DNA of 53,817 bases from an uncultured Polycyclovorans sp. (lineage in GTDB: Bacteria > Pseudomonadota > Gammaproteobacteria > Nevskiales > Nevskiaceae): NCBI GenBank assembly GCA_936928855.1, contig CAKZHZ010000105.1:1-53817 (forward strand). Reading direction: 5' to 3'. Under the pieces are notes generated by a model. That model saw only the letters and a program-made list of their open reading frames with translations. It made no database searches and was not told the origin of the DNA. Shown here piece by piece: positions 1 to 6,819 of the stretch. The number at the start of each line of letters is the position of its first letter. Within the stretch, counting starts at the first letter, position 1. The position numbers and the translations under genes were made by a program.

Positions 1-1
1 C

Positions 2-178
2 CGCCGGCGTTGGCGCGGGCGCCTGCGCGAGGCGGTGATCCTGCGCCTGGCAGACCGTGTCACCGCGGCCAGCCTGCCCATCATTGCTTCGTTGCATGCG
101 CTGGGCGTGACGGCGCAGCGTGTGCCGCTGGGCGTGGACCTGCGCGCGTGGCCACCGGCGCCGCCGCGGGCACGCTCA
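2..178 (+). pseudogene. Glycosyltransferase family 4 fragment (internal piece only)
   Basis: Read from base 2, the frame gives a stretch typical of the middle of a GT-B fold family 4 glycosyltransferase: a basic helix, then ADRVTAAS, then VPLGVDLRAWPP, which resembles the linker motif before the UDP-sugar binding domain. The fragment has no start in the window. It loses resemblance to the family at about base 150-178, where the sequence becomes, in a different frame, 3-hydroxyisobutyrate dehydrogenase. Only about 50-58 residues of what is normally a 350-400 residue protein are present. It could be the 3' remnant of a gene joined by deletion, or one side of an assembly chimera. The family call rests on short motifs and is moderate. 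Confidence 0.5.
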
Positions 179-666
179 CCTTCATCGTCGGGGGCGATGC
201 CGATGCCGTCCAACAAGCCCGGCCCTGGCTGGACGCGATGGGCAAGAACATCTTTCACGCCGGCCACCACGGCGCCGGACAGGTGGCCAAGATCGCCAAC
301 AACATGCTGCTGGCCATCCACATGGCCGGCACCGCCGAAGCCTTGTCGCTGGGCGTTGCCAACGGGCTCGATCCCAAGGTGCTGTCCGAGATCATGTCGA
401 AGAGCTCCGGCCGCAACTGGTCCCTGGAGCTCTACAACCCCTGGCCGGGCGTGATGGAGAACGTGCCCGCCTCGCGCGGCTACAGCGGCGGCTTCGGTGC
501 CGCCCTGATGCTCAAGGACCTGGGCCTGGCAGCGGAAGCCTCCATCGCCAGCGGCAGTCCGGTCCCGCTGGGCGAGCTGGCGCGCAACCTGTACTCCATG
601 CACTGCCAGGATGCCGCCACACTGGATTTCTCCAGCATCGTCCAGCTCTACCGCAAGCAAGATTGA
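148..666 (+). pseudogene. mmsB: 3-hydroxyisobutyrate dehydrogenase family, C-terminal part
   Basis: This is the C-terminal all-helical domain of an NAD(P)-dependent beta-hydroxyacid dehydrogenase (3-hydroxyisobutyrate to methylmalonate semialdehyde in valine catabolism, or a related 2-hydroxy-3-oxopropionate reductase). Visible are the strand GTLTFIVGG that opens the second half and the catalytic helix GQVAKIANN, whose Lys is the general acid. The protein ends in SSIVQLYRKQD, a usual terminus. The whole N-terminal Rossmann domain, with its GxGxxG motif and the substrate-binding SGG loop, is missing. An open frame continues upstream to base 10, but that part reads as a glycosyltransferase in another frame. 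The fragment is therefore truncated at an out-of-frame junction and should not be functional as it stands. Confidence 0.75.
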
Positions 667-899
667 AAGGGGACGGAAATGGCCCGCGACTGTCCGCGCT
701 GCAGTTCGCCCGAGTGGAAACACCGCCCGCAACCGGCATTCGGGTCAGGGTTGCTCCCGACGGCTTCCTGTACGCATTCGGCACCAACGACCATCTCAAC
801 CGGAGAGTCTGCCGCGCGGGCCGCATACGGCGAGCCACGTATCCTCGTGGCTGCAACCTGACCTGTCGTGGCCTTACCGCCCTCACCGATCGCACACTG
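667..899. other. Intergenic stretch, no feature recognised
   Basis: Between the dehydrogenase stop and queH there are 233 bases without a convincing gene. The continuing open frame in phase with queH has no family-like sequence before the queH start at 900. No tRNA, repeat or terminator was recognised. Confidence 0.5.
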
Positions 900-1577
900 A
901 TGACGCTCCCGCTCAACCGACCTGTCCTCGCGCTTCCCGAAGGCTACGACCGCAGCCGCGACCGGCTGTTGCTGCACTCCTGCTGCGCCCCCTGCTCGGG
1001 TGAGGTGATGGAAGCCATTCAGGCTTCGGGCATTCGCTACGCCATCTTCTTCTACAACCCCAACATTCATCCGGTGAAGGAGTACGAGCTGCGCAAGCAG
1101 GAAAACATCCGCTTCGCCGAACAGCATGGCGTGCCCTTCATCGACGCCGACTACGACACCGACAACTGGTTCGCCCGCGCCAAGGGGATGGAGGACGAAC
1201 CCGAGCGCGGCATCCGCTGCACGATGTGTTTCGACATGCGCTTCGAGCGCACTGCCCTGTACGCCCATGAGCACGGCTTTCCGCTGATCAGCAGTTCGCT
1301 CGGCATCTCCCGCTGGAAGAACATGGCCCAGATCAACGGCTGCGGGCAGCGCGCCGCCGCCCGCTATCCGGGCATGACGTACTGGGACTACAACTGGCGC
1401 AAGAACGGCGGGGCATCACGCATGGTCGAGATCAGCAAGCGCGAACGCTTCTACCAGCAGGAGTATTGCGGCTGCGTCTACTCCCTGCGCGACAGCAATC
1501 GCCATCGCCGCGCGCAGGGCCGTGACCGCATCAAACTGGGCGTTCAGTACTACGGGGACGCACCGGAGTCCGGCTAG
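900..1577 (+). CDS. queH: Epoxyqueuosine reductase QueH
   Basis: QueH reduces epoxyqueuosine to queuosine in the anticodon of GUN tRNAs in the cytoplasm. It is the non-homologous alternative to the cobalamin enzyme QueG. The 225-residue protein carries the family cysteine clusters: HSCCAPCSGEV near residue 25, RCTMCFDMR near residue 105, and YCGCVYSLRDSN near the C-terminus. These ligate a 4Fe-4S cluster and an extra iron. I chose the ATG at 900 because the family N-terminus begins just before RLLLHSCCAPC. The open frame runs back to 120 but shows no homology there. The gene is convergent with the thioesterase gene (stops 78 bases apart). No other queuosine gene is in the window. Confidence 0.93.
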   Translation: MTLPLNRPVLALPEGYDRSRDRLLLHSCCAPCSGEVMEAIQASGIRYAIFFYNPNIHPVKEYELRKQENIRFAEQHGVPFIDADYDTDNWFARAKGMEDEPERGIRCTMCFDMRFERTALYAHEHGFPLISSSLGISRWKNMAQINGCGQRAAARYPGMTYWDYNWRKNGGASRMVEISKRERFYQQEYCGCVYSLRDSNRHRRAQGRDRIKLGVQYYGDAPESG

Positions 1578-1655
1578 TCCTGCGCCGCCCTTGTCGCCGG
1601 GAGCCTCAGTCTCTCGCCTGTGGTCCTGTCAGGCGAGTGCGTGGGTGATGCCGAC

Positions 1656-2084
1656 CTACGCCCGCAGCAACTTCTCCCGAAAGCCCTCGGGGCATCGCAA
1701 CAGTTGCTTACGCCGGGCGTCGTAGTGCAGGTGCGCCGTCTTGGCCAGTGCCACCAACCGCCCGTCCGCTGCCGTGGTGACGCGGTACACCACATCGCAA
1801 CCGTACTTGTTGAAATCGGTGGCCGTCATGGCAATGCGCAGGCGTTCGCCATAGCGCGCTTCCGACTTGTACACCACTGCCAGGTCCGCGTTGATCATGC
1901 TCGGCCCCGAGTCGGTGTATTCCGGCACCCCGCAGGCCGCCATGTACTGAATCCGGGCATCGTTGAGAAACGCGATGAGATGCTCGTTACCGAGGTGATC
2001 GCCCCGGTTGATGTGCGCCAGCATGATCGGAAGCTCCACTTCAAAGACGTAGTCTTCCCGTTGCGGGATTTCAACACGGGCCAT
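1656..2084 (-). CDS. Acyl-CoA thioester hydrolase, hotdog fold
   Basis: This 142-residue protein looks like a 4-hydroxybenzoyl-CoA thioesterase/YbgC-type hotdog hydrolase that cleaves acyl-CoA thioesters in the cytoplasm. It has the central helix region (HINRGDHLGNEHLIAFLNDA) and the strand pattern (MINADLAVVYKSEARYGERL) of the family. The canonical catalytic Asp of YbgC (usually in a D-x-D-x-x-G-H-V motif) is not clearly present, so substrate and mechanism are open. The ATG at 2084 is preceded by AGGAG at good spacing, and the longer open frame to 2264 lacks family sequence. It is divergent from the OmpW gene, with a 275-base gap in which I see nothing specific. Confidence 0.75.
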   Translation of the reverse strand: MARVEIPQREDYVFEVELPIMLAHINRGDHLGNEHLIAFLNDARIQYMAACGVPEYTDSGPSMINADLAVVYKSEARYGERLRIAMTATDFNKYGCDVVYRVTTAADGRLVALAKTAHLHYDARRKQLLRCPEGFREKLLRA

Positions 2085-2359
2085 GCGATCTCCTGCCAGC
2101 AATGCTGCGCGGGTGCCAAGGGGCCTTGTTGATAGCACGCGTGGCAAGACGCCAGCCTCATCCGAAGGGATCGTTCGGACGTGGTCGATCACGGGCACGC
2201 AGCCATCAAGCCTGGCGGTCCATCCACGCATCCGTGCGGACACAGCCGTCAACACGATCAGCACACTCGCGGTGCCAGCACAGCCCCCGCTCCGCGACGG
2301 CTCAGCGCTGAAGGACGCCCGCGTGTAGCCTGCGAGCCTGCCTGCCAGGACTCGACCCC

Positions 2360-3184
2360 TTGCCCTACTTGCTACTGCCTGCGCTGCTCGCCGCCCTGCT
2401 GGCCTCCCCCGCCTCGGCCCAGCGCGCCGGCGACATCCTCATCGAAGCCGGTTGGCTCCACGGCATCCCGCAGGAAGGCAACGGCGCTCCCCGCAACACC
2501 CTGCGGCCGAATCCACTGTTTCCCCTGCTGGGCGTGCAGTCCGAGTTCCGCAGTGAGGGCATCGACATCGATGCGGATCACCTCAACACCTTCGCACTGG
2601 TCGGCCAGTACTTTCTGACAGCCGACTGGTCCGTGCGGCTGGTGGTCGGCTACCCGCCGAAGGGGTCCATCGACGGCAGCGGAACCGTGCAGGCCACCGG
2701 CCCCCTCGGCAACGCACTGCGCATTGACCTGAGCGAGCCCCGATTCAACCCCATCGGCAGCGCCCGCCAATGGGTACCGGCGCTCATGCTGGCCTACCAC
2801 TTCGGTGCACCAGACGCCGCGTGGCGCCCCTACCTCGGTGCCGGCCTCAGCTCCGCATTCTTCAGCGAGGTCGAACTCAACGACACCCTGGAGGAAGAAG
2901 CCAATCGACGATTCGGGATGCCACTCACGCTCTCCGCCGGAATCCCCGGACCAACGCGCCTTACCTCCAAGGTCGATTCCACGTTAGCGCCCGCTGTCGG
3001 CGCCGGTGTGCGGTGGCGTCTCAACGAGACGTGGAGCCTGTCGGCAGGCATCGACTTCATTGCATTGGAAACCGATGCCGAGATCCGGCTGCTCGCGTCG
3101 GACGGCACCGAGCTGGGTCGGAGTCGGACGCGGCTGCGTTTTAACCCGGTGAACGTCACGCTGCTGGCGGGGTATCGGTTTTGA
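2360..3184 (+). CDS. OmpW family outer membrane protein
   Basis: This is a 274-residue secreted protein with a signal peptide ending near SPASAQ (about residue 20) and the repeated amphipathic strands of an eight-stranded OmpW-type beta-barrel. Family features include the paired WVPALMLAYHF and YLGAGLSSAFF strands, the LAPAVGAGVRWRL strand, and the terminal Phe in LLAGYRF, the BAM recognition signature. OmpW proteins form narrow hydrophobic channels in the outer membrane. The start is a TTG at 2360 with an AGGA about ten bases upstream; no in-frame ATG fits the signal peptide better. The protein is slightly longer than E. coli OmpW. It stands alone, just outside the distal end of the first cassette array. 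Confidence 0.8.
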   Translation: MPYLLLPALLAALLASPASAQRAGDILIEAGWLHGIPQEGNGAPRNTLRPNPLFPLLGVQSEFRSEGIDIDADHLNTFALVGQYFLTADWSVRLVVGYPPKGSIDGSGTVQATGPLGNALRIDLSEPRFNPIGSARQWVPALMLAYHFGAPDAAWRPYLGAGLSSAFFSEVELNDTLEEEANRRFGMPLTLSAGIPGPTRLTSKVDSTLAPAVGAGVRWRLNETWSLSAGIDFIALETDAEIRLLASDGTELGRSRTRLRFNPVNVTLLAGYRF

Positions 3185-3270
3185 GGCGGTAGCATGCTCC
3201 GGCGAGTCGAGGCTGCGTGATCGAAGACGGCGCAACCGGGCGAACCTGGGTTAGTCGCGGAGGCTCCGGG

Positions 3271-3293
3271 AAATCGTGGTCTGTCCCCGATTT
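3271..3293. repeat. Short palindromic repeat capping cassette array 1
   Basis: AAATCG and its reverse complement CGATTT are separated by an 11-base loop that contains CTGTCCCC. The element sits exactly where the distal half of the last attC should be, so it appears to have interrupted or replaced it. A similar CTGTCCCC-containing palindrome lies at the distal end of array 2 (15191-15259). Elements with this look often belong to REP-like repeats; that assignment is inference. Confidence 0.5.
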
Positions 3294-3295
3294 TT

Positions 3296-3325
3296 CGAAC
3301 GTCACCTGCAGCGATTTGTTAGCTG
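3296..3325 (-). other. Truncated attC site at the distal end of array 1
   Basis: The bases from GAACGTCACCTG to GTTAGCT (3318-3324) match the corresponding half of the complete attC at 4256-4353, including the shared GCGATTTGTTAG segment. The other half is missing and the palindromic repeat 3271-3293 takes its place. The remnant marks the end of the last cassette of array 1. Confidence 0.7.
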
Positions 3326-3346
3326 CGTATTCGGCAAAATACATAT

Positions 3347-4246
3347 TCAAAATCCAAACAAGTACACCCATGAAACAGGCGCATACCAAGCAGTTCGGTA
3401 TTCAACCTCTCCTTCCTGGGGAAAGAAAATAAGAGCTCCCGGCTCACCTACCCGATGCGTATGAGGGTAAATCAATACAGCTTGCTCTTCGGGAACTCCG
3501 AAAATAAGAGCCCCAAGATATTGAAAGAATGATGAATTCTCTCGAAGCTCCTTGGCTTCGTGGAGCACTATCTCTCGATAGAACTGATGTTCAAGTTCTG
3601 CGAGGTCGTTCGCGGCTAAGACGGTTGCTTCAAAATTGTAGTCTGCAACTTGATCCACCGCAGAGCTTAAAGAAACCTGAAAATTTAACGAATAAAGAAG
3701 CTTGAATGGAACCGTTAAGCCCTCAACGTCTACGCTGTCTTCAATTAACGTACTTCCCAGAACAAATGGCTCGTCAATTGCCATTGCGACGGCGGGGTTG
3801 AGTTTTTCAATTTGATACGAAACGAAGTCTGTAGCCCCTAACGAACTGAAAGTGCGCGTGACGTCACCTCCTGACATACCACCGGCCAATGAAAAGCTCA
3901 AATGCTCCAGAGCCTTTCTCTTAAGCATTGAGTGGTACCGGAATAAAACAGATATGTCCCTAACTTGCGCATCGCCCGAATTTCGAATCGCTAGTTGATA
4001 GGGAGAAATTACAAGGCCCTGTGTTGTCTCGCTCTCGTTGACACCGAATACGAGGCGATGGGTTTTCTCCGGGGTTAGCCGAATGTGCCCAATCAAAGCT
4101 TCCACTTTACCTTGGCGAAATTGCCCTGACTTCTTGGCAAGCTCGGTTGAATGGTTCATCGCTGCAAGTGCAAAGATGATTGTTACGATCACTGAACATA
4201 CAGCGACACCCAACGAAAGCTTGCTTACGGTTTCTGACTTAAGCAT
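3347..4246 (-). CDS. Hypothetical cassette protein with one N-terminal membrane segment
   Basis: I do not recognise this 299-residue protein. Residues about 8-28 form a single hydrophobic segment (VAVCSVIVTIIFALAAM) after a short charged N-terminus, so it is probably anchored with the bulk outside or inside one membrane face. The rest is soluble and strand-rich with no catalytic motif that I can see, and the C-terminus is aromatic (WVYLFGF). It is the only gene of the second cassette of array 1. Its ATG lies 10 bases after the attC core and its stop is close to the truncated attC. Base composition is visibly more AT-rich than the chromosomal genes, as expected for an acquired cassette. Confidence 0.65.
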   Translation of the reverse strand: MLKSETVSKLSLGVAVCSVIVTIIFALAAMNHSTELAKKSGQFRQGKVEALIGHIRLTPEKTHRLVFGVNESETTQGLVISPYQLAIRNSGDAQVRDISVLFRYHSMLKRKALEHLSFSLAGGMSGGDVTRTFSSLGATDFVSYQIEKLNPAVAMAIDEPFVLGSTLIEDSVDVEGLTVPFKLLYSLNFQVSLSSAVDQVADYNFEATVLAANDLAELEHQFYREIVLHEAKELRENSSFFQYLGALIFGVPEEQAVLIYPHTHRVGEPGALIFFPQEGEVEYRTAWYAPVSWVYLFGF

Positions 4247-4255
4247 CGGTAGCAG

Positions 4256-4353
4256 CTAACGCCTGAGCTCAGGTGCGTTTGAGGCGACGCCCGCTTTTGC
4301 GGTAGCAAAAATGGGTGGCGGGTCAAACGTCAGCTGCGGCGATTTGTTAGGTG
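4256..4353 (-). other. attC recombination site between cassettes 1 and 2 of array 1
   Basis: This is an imperfect palindrome of about 98 bases bounded by CTAACGCC and GTTAGGTGC, the RYYYAAC/GTTRRRY core sites of integron attC. The internal arms TGCGTTTGAGGCG and CGGGTCAAACGTCA pair with each other. It is closely similar to the attC at 16728-16825 in array 2, which implies that the same or closely related integrases assembled both arrays. Confidence 0.88.
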
Positions 4354-4364
4354 CGCGCGGCACC

Positions 4365-5468
4365 TCAGAGCACTTTCGACGTAATAGCACTGGAGTCGTA
4401 AACCGACGATAGCGGACGCAATTCCTTGAATATTGAGAAAGCCAAGTCCTCTACTTCTTTGGCCAGAATCCCCAAAGCCTCTGTTTTTGAGTCTGAATCG
4501 AAAATTTTTCGCGTATCATCCGGCACCAACAATCCATTCCTTTGGGCTGGGTAGTCGCGAAGGGTGCAAAGATAATTTCTGGTTGCCTCAACCAGACCCA
4601 ACGACATGTAGGCTGGCATGCGCAATCTGCCTTCCATGTGGTAAGCGATCCCCGCAAGATCATAGCTAGTTAGCGCCTTGGCCTTTGCTTTCTTGTAGTC
4701 AGGCATGTCGGCAACCAAATTCTTCAAAAGCCTAATTACTCTTTTTAAGTTTCCAGAATATTGCCCATCTCGTTCATTCACGCGATGGATATGCTTGAAA
4801 GGAAAGTTGGCCAGTAAAGAGTGTTGCTTTTTGTCGTAAATCTTCACGCCAGCATCTTTTTCTTGGAAACTCCTCTGATAATCATGTGTGTGCCACCAGC
4901 AACTTGGTACGATGTCGATTTTGCGCTTCAAACTTCCGCCCATCAGCGATATAGATTTTCCGTTTGAGCAATCTACAGTTGCCTCGTAGTACCTAGAGGT
5001 CAGTTTGGATTCCGATTTTTGACGCAGCTCTGCAACTATATCGACCATGGGGCGATTGTCAGGCGCATAGCAAGCAGTTCCATCTAACTTGGGCGTTTGG
5101 ACCAAGACCGTATCTTCACAGAGGATCAGCATGTCCACATCAGAATGCCCCTCAATGTGCACGTTCAAAGCCACCGAACCCTGCATGCGTTTTGCTGCAC
5201 CAATGCCCTCCGTCTTCAACATCCCAATTAGCGTGTCAGATACACGGTTCCCTTCATCAACCGACACTTGTGTGGATTGAGGATTAACCTGCGCCATTGC
5301 ACCAACCGCATACCTGACCCCGGAGCCCTCTTGAAGGTACTCATAATCCTCCCTGGTGCGGTAGTCCCCTGGATCCCAAGAATTCAGGCCTTTCTCTAGA
5401 AGGACTATCTCTCTACTACCTTGGCGCCGATCCTTGAGCCTTTTCAATCTTTGATCAAAATCAATCAT
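4365..5468 (-). CDS. CBASS cyclic oligonucleotide synthase (CD-NTase)
   Basis: This 367-residue protein has the nucleotidyltransferase signature of cGAS/DncV-like enzymes: G97-S98 (MQGSVALN), then SDVDMLI giving D110 and D112, and a third acidic residue D185 in KRKIDIVPSC. Such enzymes are activated on phage infection and make a cyclic di- or trinucleotide that switches on a partner effector. The helical C-terminal half fits the OAS-like core. I cannot assign the CdnA-H clade or the product. The start overlaps the effector stop by 8 bases, so the two genes are translationally coupled. They fill one integron cassette between attI and the attC at 4256. No Cap2/Cap3 or HORMA/TRIP13 genes accompany it, so this is a minimal type I CBASS. 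Confidence 0.85.
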   Translation of the reverse strand: MIDFDQRLKRLKDRRQGSREIVLLEKGLNSWDPGDYRTREDYEYLQEGSGVRYAVGAMAQVNPQSTQVSVDEGNRVSDTLIGMLKTEGIGAAKRMQGSVALNVHIEGHSDVDMLILCEDTVLVQTPKLDGTACYAPDNRPMVDIVAELRQKSESKLTSRYYEATVDCSNGKSISLMGGSLKRKIDIVPSCWWHTHDYQRSFQEKDAGVKIYDKKQHSLLANFPFKHIHRVNERDGQYSGNLKRVIRLLKNLVADMPDYKKAKAKALTSYDLAGIAYHMEGRLRMPAYMSLGLVEATRNYLCTLRDYPAQRNGLLVPDDTRKIFDSDSKTEALGILAKEVEDLAFSIFKELRPLSSVYDSSAITSKVL

Positions 5469-6063
5469 CTTTATCTCGCTTTAGCGTCATCAAGCCATAC
5501 GATTTTCTTCCACCACTATTGAAGTAGGCCCCTTCAGCGAAACCCAAATTCTTATCGAACTCAATCTCGCAGTAACCTTTGTGCGGGCTGAGCTCATGAA
5601 TCTTGTCTAGGTTCGGCTCATTCTTGTAGCTGTAACTCAATATCCAACCGCCTCTAACCCCATGCCTTTTAAGTAGTGTTGCCGTGTAGCTGGCGCTCCG
5701 ACTATCGGCGGTTTTGACATTGATTGATATCTTCTTCCAGTTCTGCTCGATGTCGAGCGCCGCGGACCATTCATATTTCGCTCCGCCGTTTTCATCTAAG
5801 GTGGTCCCGGATACGTTCCAAGCGCCATTTAAGTCCGGTATCGAAGATAGAGGAACTTTCCATGCCCATCGATTAAAGATGTAATGCAAGCCAAAATATA
5901 CGACGCCCGCAGTCACCGAACCTTTCGTAAATGCCTCCCAACCGCTGATGCTTGAAAGCCAGGAAAGCAGTTGAGCAACGCCGCCAGCTATGAGAATCGC
6001 AGCAACACCTAGCCAGCGCCCAACTCCGGCACGATCGTGTCCAAAAATCGCATACTCATGCAT
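5461..6063 (-). CDS. Cap15-like CBASS effector (2TM plus beta-barrel)
   Basis: This 200-residue protein has two hydrophobic segments (about residues 18-36 and 46-62) followed by a beta-strand-rich domain opening with DLNGAWNVSG and continuing with IEQNWKKISI and ILSYSYKNEP. This order matches the SMODS-associated 2TM-beta effector family, Cap15. In that family a cyclic nucleotide binds the barrel, the protein oligomerises in the inner membrane and the infected cell loses membrane integrity. The diagnosis is strengthened by the CD-NTase encoded immediately downstream with an 8-base overlap. It is the first gene after attI, the position expected to be best expressed from an integron promoter. 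Family membership is my motif-level judgement and was not tested by a profile search. Confidence 0.8.
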   Translation of the reverse strand: MHEYAIFGHDRAGVGRWLGVAAILIAGGVAQLLSWLSSISGWEAFTKGSVTAGVVYFGLHYIFNRWAWKVPLSSIPDLNGAWNVSGTTLDENGGAKYEWSAALDIEQNWKKISINVKTADSRSASYTATLLKRHGVRGGWILSYSYKNEPNLDKIHELSPHKGYCEIEFDKNLGFAEGAYFNSGGRKSYGLMTLKRDKDD

Positions 6064-6107
6064 ACCTGCCTCCTATTCTCGGGTCGCGCATAGGTTTCTC
6101 GCGCACC

Positions 6108-6172
6108 TAACAGTGATTAGACGGCACGCAGCACGATTGAATATCGCTGCGCGCTTCATAACTTCGGAGAAC
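6108..6172 (-). other. attI-like site of array 1
   Basis: On the minus strand this reads CTAATCACT followed by the core GTTAGG, where cassette 1 begins; the crossover G lies at 6111. The 65 bases differ from 20761-20825 at only two positions, although the adjoining cassettes are unrelated. That is the behaviour expected of a conserved attI next to exchangeable cassettes. Confidence 0.8.
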
Positions 6173-6249
6173 GCTCGCGGCTGATATCATCATTTTCCCC
6201 TCATGTTCAATGACTTACCAAGCCTCTGTCCGGCCCGGTGTGTATTCGT

Positions 6250-6279
6250 TTGACCGCGTCATTTTGCTCGCTCAATAAT
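6250..6279 (+). promoter_or_regulatory. Candidate sigma70 promoter of the integrase gene
   Basis: TTGACC (6250-6255) and AATAAT (6274-6279) are separated by 18 bases and point at the truncated intI. The LexA box begins two bases after the -10 hexamer. In the second integron copy the equivalent positions read TTGCGC and CAATAAC, a weaker match. Confidence 0.55.
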
Positions 6280-6280
6280 A

Positions 6281-6296
6281 CTGTACGTCCATACAG
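6281..6296 (+). promoter_or_regulatory. LexA (SOS) box upstream of intI
   Basis: CTGT-N8-ACAG is a perfect half-site pair of the enterobacterial/gammaproteobacterial LexA consensus. It starts two bases downstream of the -10 element and 19 bases before the intI ATG. Integron integrases are commonly SOS-controlled through such a box. In the second copy near 20938 the half-sites are eroded. Confidence 0.75.
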
Positions 6297-6314
6297 CTTC
6301 AATGAAGGCACATC

Positions 6315-6572
6315 ATGGATGATTCCGCCCAGAAGCCCCGGCTGCGCGAGCAGGTCCGGGAGGTCATTCGAACTCGCCGCTACAGCCTGCGCACGGAGAA
6401 GAGCTACTGGTTCTGGATTCGGTACTTCATCCGCTTCCATGCGATGCAACATCCATCGACGCTCGGATCGGATGAAGTCCGACAGTTTCTGACGTGGCTG
6501 GCGACGAAACGCGGCGTCTCTGCTGCCGCTCAGAATCGGGCACTGATTGGGCTGGCCTTCCACTGGGGATAG
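6315..6572 (+). pseudogene. intI: Integron integrase IntI, truncated N-terminal part
   Basis: The 85-residue reading frame is the SAM-like N-terminal domain of a tyrosine recombinase of the IntI class. It shows RLREQVREVIRTRRYSLRTE, then SYWFWIRYFIRFH, then HPSTLGSDEVRQFLTWLA, in the order seen in chromosomal integron integrases of gammaproteobacteria. A stop follows LAFHWG. Intact IntI is about 320 residues, so the catalytic domain with the R-H-x-x-R-Y residues and the IntI-specific extra helix is absent. Downstream DNA shows no recognisable catalytic domain in any frame. The gene is divergent from the cassettes, the standard integron arrangement. It cannot recombine cassettes, so the array is frozen unless an integrase acts in trans. 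Confidence 0.85.
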
Positions 6573-6773
6573 GCGCTGGAACGGTCTTTGGGGGCTATCC
6601 GCGATGTGCCGCCTGCCGCGCATGGCCGGCAAGCGAAAAACGTCCTGTACTGGCGTGAAGTCCCTCATCCTGAAGTTCCCGACCGCGGTGATCTGTCAGC
6701 GTTATGCCCGACTCCCACGGCTGCTTCAAGTCGCGGTCGGGGCGTTGGCCTTGAGGCGACAGGCTCCGGGTCG
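6573..6773 (+). repeat. Relic DNA downstream of intI, repeated at about 21060-21246
   Basis: This stretch is homologous to the end of the second integron relic. The segment 6643-6701 matches 21119-21177 with about one difference, and weaker similarity continues to about 6773/21246. I see no protein family in the forward frames (one reads NVLYWREVPHPEV in both copies). The repeat shows that the duplicated unit extends past the integrase fragment. Confidence 0.6.
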
Positions 6774-6819
6774 TGTGTACTGAACGCTCAGACTGGAGGG
6801 CCGAGCCTGGCTCAGCCCC

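Noticed and set aside
120..899. Upstream extension of the queH frame
   Set aside because: The 260 codons before 900 are antisense or out of phase with the dehydrogenase fragment and show no QueH homology; QueH is about 220 residues.
3300..6200. CRISPR-like interpretation of the repeated palindromes between small genes
   Set aside because: The repeats are single, 60-98 bases long, with core sites GTTRRRY and genes between them; they are attC sites, not direct repeats with spacers.
6110..6200. Cassette promoter Pc on the minus strand (TTGAAC then GATATC/ATATCA)
   Set aside because: The -10 match is poor and the equivalent site is not preserved in the second copy, so I do not list it as a feature.
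6207..6668. Annotating the antisense frame at 6207-6668 as a gene
   Set aside because: It lies opposite the recognisable intI N-terminal domain and has no known homologue; kept only as a finding.
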